A stretch of DNA of 64,000 bases from an uncultured Burkholderiales bacterium (GTDB taxonomy: Bacteria > Pseudomonadota > Gammaproteobacteria > Burkholderiales > Burkholderiaceae_C), in contig CAIMTJ010000093.1 of NCBI GenBank assembly GCA_903844385.1, forward strand, positions 22,434 through 86,433, given 5' to 3'. Positions 26,665 to 34,607 of the stretch are shown piece by piece. Both the position numbers and the translations under genes were made by a program. The notes below the pieces were generated by a model that did not search any database, was not told the DNA's origin, and saw only the letters and a list, made by a program, of their open reading frames with translations. Within the stretch, counting starts at the first letter, position 1. Each line of letters opens with the position of its first letter.

Positions 26665-27960
26665 TCACGCTGGAGGGTGCTCAGATTTTTTAAGGGTGAA
26701 TTGAATGACATTGGTGCTGCCTTGGGTAAAGGCTGCTTCGCAATAGGCCAGGTAAAACTGCCAAATTCGCTCAAAGCGGTCATCAAACCCCAGGCTCTTG
26801 ACCCGAGCCTTCACGGCCTCAAAGCGCTCGGCCCACAATTTCAAAGTGTGGGCATAGTCTTGGCCAAACTCAAACGCATCCACCACCAAGAACCCCGCCT
26901 TGGTGGCTTCTTGTCGGAAGGCTTGGGGGCTGGGTAAAAAGCCGCCTGGGAAAATGTACTCTTGAATAAAGTCCGAGCCTTTGACATAACGGTCATAAAA
27001 CTGGTCGGCAATCACGATGGTTTGAATACAGGCCAAGCCACCGGGCTTGAGCTGGCGGTGGATGGTGCTGAAATACTCTGCCCAGTAGGTGCGGCCCACA
27101 GCCTCCATCATCTCGATGGAACACACCGCGTCAAACTGGGCTTGGCCTGGAATGTCCCGGTAGTCTTGCAGCCTCAAGTCGGCTTGAACGCCGGCAGCGG
27201 CCATGCGATCTTGCGCGTATTTGAGTTGCTCGACACTGAGCGTGACGCCACACACATGGGCACCAAACTCAAGGCTGGCCGTCTGTGCCAAAGCGCCCCA
27301 ACCACAACCGATTTCCAACAGGCGCTGCCCCGCACTGCTGCCCAGCCCCACCATGCGCAGCGCGCGGCGCGTTTTGGCGAGCTGCGCTTGGGCCAAGTCT
27401 TGCTCGGTGTTGCCATTGAACCAAGCCGAGGAGTAGTTCATCCCAGCGTCGAGCCACAAGGTATAAAAGGCATTGCCCAAGTCGTAGTGCGCTTGGATAT
27501 TTTTGGGGCTTTTGCTTTTGGTGTTGCGGTTAAAGAAATGCTTGATCGAAAACGCCAATCGCCCCCACCAAGCGCCATACAGCGCCTCTTCAACCGCGTG
27601 GCGGTTGATGAGCAAGAAATTGAGCAAGGCCGTCAAGTCGCTGGTTTGCCAGTATTGTTTGAAATAACTCTCAGCAAAACCAATGTCACCAAAGCGCAAC
27701 GTCTCTTGGCACATGCGCCAGTCCTGGATGTGAATTTGGGCCTGCACACCATCGCCGCCTTGGCCAAACACCCGCTCAAAACCCGCCGGCCCACTCACAC
27801 TCAGCTGGCCTCGGGGAATGCGCTCGAGCAAGGCGAGCAAGCGCTTGGCAGCCCGAGGCAGTGCGGCAATGCTCACCTGGGCAGAGGGAGCACCCGCGCT
27901 CGCGGTGGACGATGAGGAGGGCAAAGACTCGCGGGGTGAAGAAGTGAAATTCGTGGTCAT
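26665..27960 (-). CDS. Cyclopropane-fatty-acyl-phospholipid synthase-family methyltransferase
   Basis: A 431-residue SAM-dependent enzyme of the Cfa/mycolic acid cyclopropane synthase family (COG2230). It has the family marks AHYDLGNAFYTLWLDAGMNYSSAW, the SAM-binding LEIGCGWGALA, SIEMMEAVG and EYIFPGGFLPS. Enzymes of this type methylate or cyclopropanate double bonds of membrane phospholipids; some paralogues make methyl-branched unsaturated acids instead, so the exact product is open. The N-terminus is Ser/Ala-rich. It sits between DUF1365 (52 bases upstream) and the GPH transporter. Confidence 0.93.
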   Translation of the reverse strand: MTTNFTSSPRESLPSSSSTASAGAPSAQVSIAALPRAAKRLLALLERIPRGQLSVSGPAGFERVFGQGGDGVQAQIHIQDWRMCQETLRFGDIGFAESYFKQYWQTSDLTALLNFLLINRHAVEEALYGAWWGRLAFSIKHFFNRNTKSKSPKNIQAHYDLGNAFYTLWLDAGMNYSSAWFNGNTEQDLAQAQLAKTRRALRMVGLGSSAGQRLLEIGCGWGALAQTASLEFGAHVCGVTLSVEQLKYAQDRMAAAGVQADLRLQDYRDIPGQAQFDAVCSIEMMEAVGRTYWAEYFSTIHRQLKPGGLACIQTIVIADQFYDRYVKGSDFIQEYIFPGGFLPSPQAFRQEATKAGFLVVDAFEFGQDYAHTLKLWAERFEAVKARVKSLGFDDRFERIWQFYLAYCEAAFTQGSTNVIQFTLKKSEHPPA

Positions 27961-28012
27961 GCGCAAATGCTCAAGAAAAAATCAGTCAAGAAAAGGGTCA
28001 AAAAAGCAATCC

Positions 28013-28834
28013 TCAGGGCTGAGTCGAGTGACTCACAGCGGCGGCTGGGGGAGTGGGTTTGCGAAAAAAACTCACCCGCTTGAGCCACAACCGCAAAGCA
28101 TGCCAATGAATGAGAAACATCACCGCAAGCGTCATGAAAGGGTAATGCCACAATGCGTGTCGAACGCTGGCACGGCTCAAGGGCTCGAGCTCACCACTCA
28201 CACGGGTTTTGAGCAGCAAGCCGTTTTCATCATGGTACTCAATGCGCGCCACTGTTTTGGGCCTGATCTGTTTTGAGCGGACCGCTGCGCTTTGCCATTC
28301 GACAGGAGAGGGGGTCGTCATGAAACGAAACTCATAGTGCCCATTCACCTCACAAAACGGGGAGACATGAAACACCTTGTCGGCCGTCATCGTGCGGCCA
28401 TAGGCCGGCTGGGTGAGCAAGTAAAAATGGCGCTCACCAAAGGTGTTGTTCACCTCTGCGAGAACCACCACCAAGGCCCCCGACGCAGAGTGGCCGTACC
28501 AAAAACTCACGGGCTTGAAGGCATAACCCCACACCCTGGGGTAGCAGTGCAGCCAGACCTCGCCGTCCACACCGGTGATGCCCTCGCGCTCGAGCAGCTC
28601 ATCAAACCACGCCAATGCGCCGCCCTGCCCAGAGCTTCTCGCGTCACCATGGTCCTCATCATAAAAAGACAAGGGCGCCCAGCGGTTCAGCCCCAAGGCC
28701 TGGATGCCTCGCCGGGCCATCTCGCGCATGGGCAGCATGACAAAAAAACTCGCGTGCTCAAAGGCATGCGACTTCGGCGCCATGCGCTCATGCGCCACAC
28801 GGCCCCATCCGATGAAGCCCACCGCTGGTGTCAT
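28013..28834 (-). CDS. DUF1365 domain-containing protein
   Basis: A 273-residue DUF1365 protein with the conserved N-terminal RMAPKSHAFEHASFFVMLPM-like block, the central YPRVWGYAFKPVSFWYGH and EVNNTFGERH, and a C-terminal hydrophobic/basic segment (FMTLAVMFLIHWHALRLWLKR) that could be a membrane anchor. DUF1365 genes are almost always next to a COG2907 FAD oxidoreductase and a Cfa-type methyltransferase; biochemical role is not established. Its ATG overlaps the stop of the FAD gene (ATGA), indicating coupling. Confidence 0.92.
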   Translation of the reverse strand: MTPAVGFIGWGRVAHERMAPKSHAFEHASFFVMLPMREMARRGIQALGLNRWAPLSFYDEDHGDARSSGQGGALAWFDELLEREGITGVDGEVWLHCYPRVWGYAFKPVSFWYGHSASGALVVVLAEVNNTFGERHFYLLTQPAYGRTMTADKVFHVSPFCEVNGHYEFRFMTTPSPVEWQSAAVRSKQIRPKTVARIEYHDENGLLLKTRVSGELEPLSRASVRHALWHYPFMTLAVMFLIHWHALRLWLKRVSFFRKPTPPAAAVSHSTQP

Positions 28835-30195
28835 GGCCTGACCCCAACTTGAAGCGTCTGCAGCAAGGACTGGGCCGCACGCAGTCCGGCGCCAAAGCCA
28901 TCTTCATGAAAACCGTGGCCCATCCAAGCGCCCGCAAACCAAGTGCGCTTGAGCCCTTGCAAGCGGGGCAGTTGGGCCTGGGCCTGCACGGCTTTGGCAT
29001 CAAAGATGGGGTGCGCATAGTGAAAGCGACCCAGCACTTTGGCGGGATCGATATCGCGCAAGGGATTCATGCTCACCAGCACCGTGTCCTTGAAGGGCAA
29101 GGGCTGCAAACGGTTGATCCAATAGTGCAAGCATACCCGCGCGGGATGGGTCTGGCCAGCAGTGGGTGCACTCGACTCAAAGTTCCAAGCCGCCCAGGCC
29201 CGGCGGCTTTGCGGCATGGCCGAGTCATCGGTGTGGAGCACCGCCTCATTGTCTTGGGTTCGCATCGACGACAAGAGCTCGTGCTCCAAAGCGTGGGGGT
29301 CTTGCAGCAAGCCCAAGGCTTGCGGTGCATGGGTGGCCAGCACCACCGCATCAAATCGCTCGCACCCCTGGCCAGTGAAGACGTCCACATGGCTGTCGTG
29401 ACGGGCAATGGACTCGACGGGCGTGCTCAGCCGTGCGTCAGATAAGCCCGCCACGATTTGTTGCACATAGTGCTTGGAGCCGCCCTCCACGGTGTACCAC
29501 TGAGGGCGATTCATCACCTGCAGCAAGCCATGGTTGTGGCAAAAGGAGATCATGCTGGCCACAGGGAAATGGAGCATTTGCTCGGTCGGACAACTCCAAA
29601 TGCAACCCAACATGGGCAAGAGGTAATAGGCTTGAAAGCCTTTTGAAAATTGGTGATGCTGTAAAAAGGTCTCCACGCTCCACTCGCGCCACGCGGCGAG
29701 CGGGGGTTGGGTGTTGTCCAGCAGCTCCAAGGCGCACGCGGTGGCCAAGCGGTTGAATCTGAGGATTTCAGCAATCATGCCGAGAAACACCGGACTCATC
29801 AGATTGCGCCGCTGGGCAAAAAGGCCATTGAGATCGCTGCCACTCCACTCGAGGCGCTGGGGTCTTGCCCCGCTCGCCGAGTTGGGCGCCGATGTGAGCG
29901 GGTGCGCTTGAACCGAAAAAGACATGTCGGACTTGGCCACTGTCACCCTCAAGCGATTGAACAAACCCAACAGCCCAGGATAGGTTTTTTCGTTGAACAC
30001 CAAAAACCCCGTGTCCACGCCATGGGTTTGCATCTCGCCACTGTGGTTGGGGAGCCGAACGTCCACGGTGCGTGCGTGTCCACCGAAATAATCGTTGGCT
30101 TCAATGAGGCTCACCGAGACGTGGTCCTTCAAGGCGTGGGCAGCACTCAAGCCTGCCACACCGGCGCCGATCACCGCCACTCTCAGGGCCGCCAT
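28831..30195 (-). CDS. FAD-dependent oxidoreductase (COG2907, amine-oxidase fold)
   Basis: A 454-residue flavoprotein. The Rossmann motif VAVIGAGVAGLSAAHAL (GAGVAG near 10-15) and the acidic ribose-binding residue in SLIEAND are followed by FGGHARTV, and the C-terminal FAD motif is WFAGAWMGHGFHEDGFGAGLRAA. The family is related to phytoene desaturase and amine oxidases, so desaturation or oxidation of a lipid is plausible given its DUF1365 and Cfa neighbours (inference). The ATG at 30195 follows the glutathione peroxidase stop by one base. Confidence 0.92.
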   Translation of the reverse strand: MAALRVAVIGAGVAGLSAAHALKDHVSVSLIEANDYFGGHARTVDVRLPNHSGEMQTHGVDTGFLVFNEKTYPGLLGLFNRLRVTVAKSDMSFSVQAHPLTSAPNSASGARPQRLEWSGSDLNGLFAQRRNLMSPVFLGMIAEILRFNRLATACALELLDNTQPPLAAWREWSVETFLQHHQFSKGFQAYYLLPMLGCIWSCPTEQMLHFPVASMISFCHNHGLLQVMNRPQWYTVEGGSKHYVQQIVAGLSDARLSTPVESIARHDSHVDVFTGQGCERFDAVVLATHAPQALGLLQDPHALEHELLSSMRTQDNEAVLHTDDSAMPQSRRAWAAWNFESSAPTAGQTHPARVCLHYWINRLQPLPFKDTVLVSMNPLRDIDPAKVLGRFHYAHPIFDAKAVQAQAQLPRLQGLKRTWFAGAWMGHGFHEDGFGAGLRAAQSLLQTLQVGVRP

Positions 30196-30196
30196 C

Positions 30197-30826
30197 TCAG
30201 TCGAGTCTCGCATTGAGCGCCAAGTCAAGCTGGTTGAGAAACTCTTTGTCTTCCGGTGTTGTCATGCTCGAGTAACTCCAAATCTTTTGACCGTCTCGAG
30301 AAATCAAGTATTTGTAAAAATTCCATTTCGGCGTGGTGCCCGTGCGCTTGGCCAAGGTCTTGAACAAGGGCGTGGCGGCGTCGCCACGGACCGCCGTTTT
30401 GGTGAACATGGGGAATTTCACGCCAAAGGTGTTTTCACAAAAATCGGCGATGTCTGCATTGGTTTTGGGCTCCTGTGAAAAATCGTTCGACGGAAAACCA
30501 AGCACCACCAAGCCGCGCGATTTGTATTTGTCATACAAGGCTTCTAGGCCTTTGTATTGCGGGGTGAAGCCACAAAAGGAAGCCGTGTTCACCACCAAAA
30601 CGACTTGTCCTGCGTATTGGCAAAGATCTTGGGTCTTCTCGTCTTGGAGCCTCAAGACTCGGTAATTGAGCACGCCTGGGCAAGTGTGGGTGGCAGCCGG
30701 CGCAGGGGTCGCACTGGCGGGGATGGCCACAGGGGTGGCGACTGAATTCTGGGCGCCAGCGGCAAGCCAGGTGAGGCAGGCGAGCCCCACAAGCACCCGT
30801 TGAATCAGGCTGGTTCGGATTTTCAT
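30197..30826 (-). CDS. Exported glutathione peroxidase-family protein
   Basis: A 209-residue protein with a cleavable signal peptide (MKIRTSLIQRVLVGLACLTWLAAGAQ) and a thioredoxin-fold GPx domain. Peroxidatic Cys85 is in NTASFCGFTPQY, the Gln of the active site in FPSNDFSQEP (Q118), a resolving Cys130 in ADFCENTFGVKFPMF and the Trp in KWNFYKYLI (W168). It should reduce lipid or other hydroperoxides in the periplasm, probably with thioredoxin-like partners. It heads the eight-gene operon; 280 bases upstream to the divergent rfaE2 gene should hold the promoter, but I recognise no specific sigma-factor motif. Confidence 0.92.
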   Translation of the reverse strand: MKIRTSLIQRVLVGLACLTWLAAGAQNSVATPVAIPASATPAPAATHTCPGVLNYRVLRLQDEKTQDLCQYAGQVVLVVNTASFCGFTPQYKGLEALYDKYKSRGLVVLGFPSNDFSQEPKTNADIADFCENTFGVKFPMFTKTAVRGDAATPLFKTLAKRTGTTPKWNFYKYLISRDGQKIWSYSSMTTPEDKEFLNQLDLALNARLD

Positions 30827-31106
30827 GTGTGTCTGTCTCAGTGGTGGGTGGGTGTTGACAACGTGTTGACCTGAGCGTGAGCAAAGCCCAGAGGGGAAAA
30901 GGTACTTGAGACAAGCAGGGGACGCTGCCCACGGCTTAATTCGCGTCAAACCGCCGCTCAAGATCGCGCCAAATGGGCGTAAACTGTATCCCAAAAGAGG
31001 CCTGATTGCTGTTTCTTTTGCCCACAAATTTTAACCATTCCCGCCCATTTCCCCAAATGGCCCTTTTCCTCCAAGGCTTACGCCTTTGCAGTCCCGGGCG
31101 AACCCC

Positions 31107-31613
31107 ATGACCCAGCCGCCACGCATGACCTCCATCGAAGACAAGATCGTTGCGCCTCAAACCGCGGCTCAACTGTGCTCATCGCTCAAAACAACCGGCC
31201 CTTTGGTCTTCACCAATGGCGTGTTTGATGTCTTGCACAAAGGCCATGTCACCTATTTGGAACAAGCCCGCGCACTGGGCCAGCACCTGATTGTGGCCCT
31301 CAACACCGATGCGTCGGCCAGACGCTTGGGCAAAGGCCCAGAGCGCCCCCTCAACACCCTCTTGGACCGCGCGCACGTCATCGCCGCTTTGCAAAGCGTG
31401 AGTCTGGTGACTTGGTTTGACGAAGACACCCCGCTTGAGATCATTCAGGCCCTGCGACCCAATACCTTGGTCAAAGGCGGGGACTACGACATGGACACCT
31501 TGGCCGAAGCCCAATGGGTCAGAAGTCAAGGCGGGCTCGCCACCGCCATCCCCTTTGTGAGCGGCTACTCCACCACCCAATTGGTCCGATTGATCCAGGC
31601 CATGCCCCGCTGA
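31107..31613 (+). CDS. rfaE2: D-glycero-beta-D-manno-heptose 1-phosphate adenylyltransferase
   Basis: A 168-residue nucleotidyltransferase corresponding to the C-terminal domain of HldE. It has the HxGH motif in TNGVFDVLHKGHVTYLE (44-47) and the TLVKGGDYDMDTLAEA stretch typical of the family. It makes ADP-D-glycero-beta-D-manno-heptose for the LPS inner core. The separate kinase (rfaE1) is not in the window. ATG 31107 is preferred over an upstream TTG. The gene is convergent with glnE. Confidence 0.94.
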   Translation: MTQPPRMTSIEDKIVAPQTAAQLCSSLKTTGPLVFTNGVFDVLHKGHVTYLEQARALGQHLIVALNTDASARRLGKGPERPLNTLLDRAHVIAALQSVSLVTWFDEDTPLEIIQALRPNTLVKGGDYDMDTLAEAQWVRSQGGLATAIPFVSGYSTTQLVRLIQAMPR

Positions 31614-31698
31614 CCCCCCTCACGCGCGAGCCCTCGACTGGCCAGGCGTGCCTCAACTGCAAGCCCGGGGCCCTTCCCCCCCCCGCTCACACCCCGTG

Positions 31699-34581
31699 TC
31701 ACCCCATGCCCTCAAATTGGCTCGCCCACAAGGCCTTGACCGCCGCAATGCTGGTCTGACAATCGGCCTGGTCACAGCGCAGCGGCTTGTCATGCAAGTG
31801 CGCCAGGTGCTGGCGGCGGCGAAGGGCTCGGTAAGCTTGAGCCGCCTCATGGCCCAAAGGGGGTGGGATCAAACCCAAGGCCTCGGCACGCAACAGCAGC
31901 GCGATATTGCCAATGTTCTGGGCCAACTCGGGGTAGCGTTGCGCATGCGCCAAGACCACATACTGCACCACAAACTCCACATCCACCATGCCACCCGGGC
32001 TTGATTTGGGATCAAACAGCGTGGGCAAGAGGGCTTGACTGGCCCACATTTTTTGCCGCATCGCCAACACCTCTCGCACCAATACAACGGGGTCGCGACG
32101 GGCACACAAGACCTCTTGGCGCAAGGCCTCAAAGCGCTGGGCCAAGCGCTGGGGGCCTAAACAAAACCGCGCTCTCGTGAGCGCTTGGTGCTCCCAGGTC
32201 CAAGCACTGTTGGCCCCCAATTGGCGTTGGTAGAGCTCAAACGCACCAAAGGCGCTCACCAAGAGACCTGCGTTGCCGTTGGGGCGCAAAGCACTGTCAA
32301 TGTCATAGAGCGAGCCTTGGGCTGTTTTGAGGGTCATCCAGTGAATCATCTGGCGCGCCATTTTGGTGACTTGCTCTTGGGTGACCGCGCTCGAATCGTC
32401 ATACAACAGCACCAAATCCAAGTCACTGCCGTAGCCCAACTCCTTGCTGCCGAGCTTGCCGTAACCGATGACGGCCAGTGGCAGCTCGCCCACCCACGTC
32501 GGGTTCAGGCGTTGCCACACCCACAGGGCACACAGCCTGAGCACCGCATCGGCCAAGGCACTCAACTCATCGCCCACCTCTTGCACCGTCAAATACCCCA
32601 TCAAGTCTTGCGCCAAGATGCGAAACATTTGGGCCTGGTGTTCGCGTCGGATCACCGCCAGGAGCTGCTCTTCGTCGTCTTGTTCGATGCGAGCAAGAGC
32701 CGATCTGCGCAGTTGCATGGTTTTGGCAAAGCTGGCCGCGTTAAAACGCTCCAGCGTCCAATGTGGCTTGAGCCACAAGTCGATCACAGCGGGGTGGGCC
32801 TTCAAATAGGCTTGACTCCAAGGAGAGGCGCCCATGAGGCGCATGAGCTGCTGGTGCACGTTTGGGTTTTCATATAGGAGCACCCAATAGTTGTCCCGTT
32901 TCAGTAAGGGCTCCATCCACTCGAGCCAGGCTTGAACCTGTTGGGCTTGCACCAGGCCTTGGGTCTGCCAAAGCAAGGCGCGAGACAGCACCCCTTTCAC
33001 CCGCACGAGGCGCTCGAGCGTGAGCACCGTGGTCTTGGCCAAACTCAATGACTCGAGCCACTTGGACCACATCAGGGGCAAGGGTTCTGGAGCGACCCCG
33101 TCTTGGAGCGCTTGCACAATGCTGGCCAGTGGACTGCTCGCCCTCTTTGCAGGATTACTCGCGCGAGCAGATGGGGCTTGACTGTCCAAGCTCGATTGCA
33201 CGCCAGTGGTCTGGAGCGCCAGCGCCTTCAATGGCGGCTCGGCCGAGGCCTTGCTCAAAGCGCTCTCGTGCACCACGGGGTGCGCGAGCAAGCGATCAAA
33301 ATGGTCTTGGACCCAGGCTTGGTGGGCCTTGAGCGCCGCCTCAAAAGCCTGGACGCCGTCAAACCCCATGCACGCTGCAAGCCACTGCACGTCTTGCTCT
33401 GCAAGAGGCAGGCGGTGTGTTTGTTGATCATCCAAATATTGAATGCGGTGCTCGAGTCGCCTTAAAAAAACATAAGCCTCAAGCAAATGTGCGGCCTCCT
33501 CATCGGCCAACAACTGCGCGGAGCGTAAGAATTCAATCGCTTTGAGCGTCGAGCGAGTTCGCAGCTCCGGGTGGATGCCCACCCGAGCGAGTTGCAACAA
33601 TTGAACGCCAAACTCGATTTCACGAATCCCACCCCGACCGAGTTTGATATCCATGCGGCCGTGGTGTTTGAGTGCATCCTTTTGTGCTTGGTCTTGAATT
33701 TGCTGATGGATGTCGCGCATCGACTGCAACAAGCTGAAGTCCACATAGGGCCGAAACACAAAGGGCAAGATGAGAGCGGACAACTTTTGGGAAGCCCTCA
33801 AATGGGTCTCATCGTGCATGGACAAGACGCGCGCTTTGAGCCAGGCAAAACGCTCCCAAGGCCTGGCATCTTGTTTGAAATAAGTCTCCAAGGCCAACAG
33901 CGGCAGGGCGCTCACGCTCGCGTTGCCGTAGGGGCGCAAGGCCAAATCAATGCGAAAGACAAAGCCATGTTCATTGACCTCGGCAATGAGCTGCTGCATC
34001 TTACGCACCCATTTGAAGACATATTCCTGGTTGGAGATGACGCTCGCGCCCACAGGGTGCTTGGCTCCACTCGTGTGGCCGTCCTCTTCGTAGACATACA
34101 CCACATCGATATCGCTCGAGACATTGAGCTCTTTGGCACCCAGTTTGCCCATGGCGACCACCCAAATGTGAGCCTCTTGCCCCAAAGCGGTTTGAGGATA
34201 TCCCCATAAAAGAGCCAATTCCTCTCGGGCACAGTGAGCCGCCTGGGCCAAGGCGAACTGCGCCAGACCACAAATGCACACCATCACCTCTTTGAGCCCC
34301 AAGGACGCGTCACAATCGAGACTGAGCAAGCGCTCCATGACCAATTGCCTCAGAATGCGCAGGGCACTGGCGAGCGGGTAGGTTTTTTGCAAGGCCTGCA
34401 GCGCTCGCCTCAGGTGAGCCTCTTGGGGCAGGCCAGGAGGGAGAAAGTCGCGCTCCACGGCGTAGCGTTGCCGAACACGCCGAGCAAAGCGCGAAGCGGC
34501 AGAAAACGCTGGCGGCTTTGAGTAAGATGGGTGCATCGCCTGCCCCGGGTCATCCAACCCTGCAATAATTCCACTCACCAT
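31699..34581 (-). CDS. glnE: Bifunctional [glutamine synthetase] adenylyltransferase/deadenylase
   Basis: A 960-residue GlnE, which adenylylates and deadenylylates glutamine synthetase under control of PII. Both nucleotidyltransferase domains are intact: GKLGAKELNVSSDIDVVYVYE in the N-terminal half and GKLGSKELGYGSDLDLVLLYD in the C-terminal half. The regulatory helical regions (LGRGGIREIEFGVQLLQL and PGGMVDVEFVVQYVVL) are present. The central linker near residues 445-485 is Ser/Ala-rich. The ATG at 34581 is only 26 bases from the divergent yhdP start, so its promoter must overlap yhdP coding sequence. Confidence 0.96.
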   Translation of the reverse strand: MVSGIIAGLDDPGQAMHPSYSKPPAFSAASRFARRVRQRYAVERDFLPPGLPQEAHLRRALQALQKTYPLASALRILRQLVMERLLSLDCDASLGLKEVMVCICGLAQFALAQAAHCAREELALLWGYPQTALGQEAHIWVVAMGKLGAKELNVSSDIDVVYVYEEDGHTSGAKHPVGASVISNQEYVFKWVRKMQQLIAEVNEHGFVFRIDLALRPYGNASVSALPLLALETYFKQDARPWERFAWLKARVLSMHDETHLRASQKLSALILPFVFRPYVDFSLLQSMRDIHQQIQDQAQKDALKHHGRMDIKLGRGGIREIEFGVQLLQLARVGIHPELRTRSTLKAIEFLRSAQLLADEEAAHLLEAYVFLRRLEHRIQYLDDQQTHRLPLAEQDVQWLAACMGFDGVQAFEAALKAHQAWVQDHFDRLLAHPVVHESALSKASAEPPLKALALQTTGVQSSLDSQAPSARASNPAKRASSPLASIVQALQDGVAPEPLPLMWSKWLESLSLAKTTVLTLERLVRVKGVLSRALLWQTQGLVQAQQVQAWLEWMEPLLKRDNYWVLLYENPNVHQQLMRLMGASPWSQAYLKAHPAVIDLWLKPHWTLERFNAASFAKTMQLRRSALARIEQDDEEQLLAVIRREHQAQMFRILAQDLMGYLTVQEVGDELSALADAVLRLCALWVWQRLNPTWVGELPLAVIGYGKLGSKELGYGSDLDLVLLYDDSSAVTQEQVTKMARQMIHWMTLKTAQGSLYDIDSALRPNGNAGLLVSAFGAFELYQRQLGANSAWTWEHQALTRARFCLGPQRLAQRFEALRQEVLCARRDPVVLVREVLAMRQKMWASQALLPTLFDPKSSPGGMVDVEFVVQYVVLAHAQRYPELAQNIGNIALLLRAEALGLIPPPLGHEAAQAYRALRRRQHLAHLHDKPLRCDQADCQTSIAAVKALWASQFEGMG

Positions 34582-34607
34582 GTGTTTCCTCTTCTGAACC
34601 GTGCGCC

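Noticed and set aside
26665..30195. Firm assignment of the lipid operon to furan fatty acid synthesis
   Set aside because: The gene types are compatible, but I cannot confirm orthology to the characterised enzymes from sequence reading alone, so product is left open.
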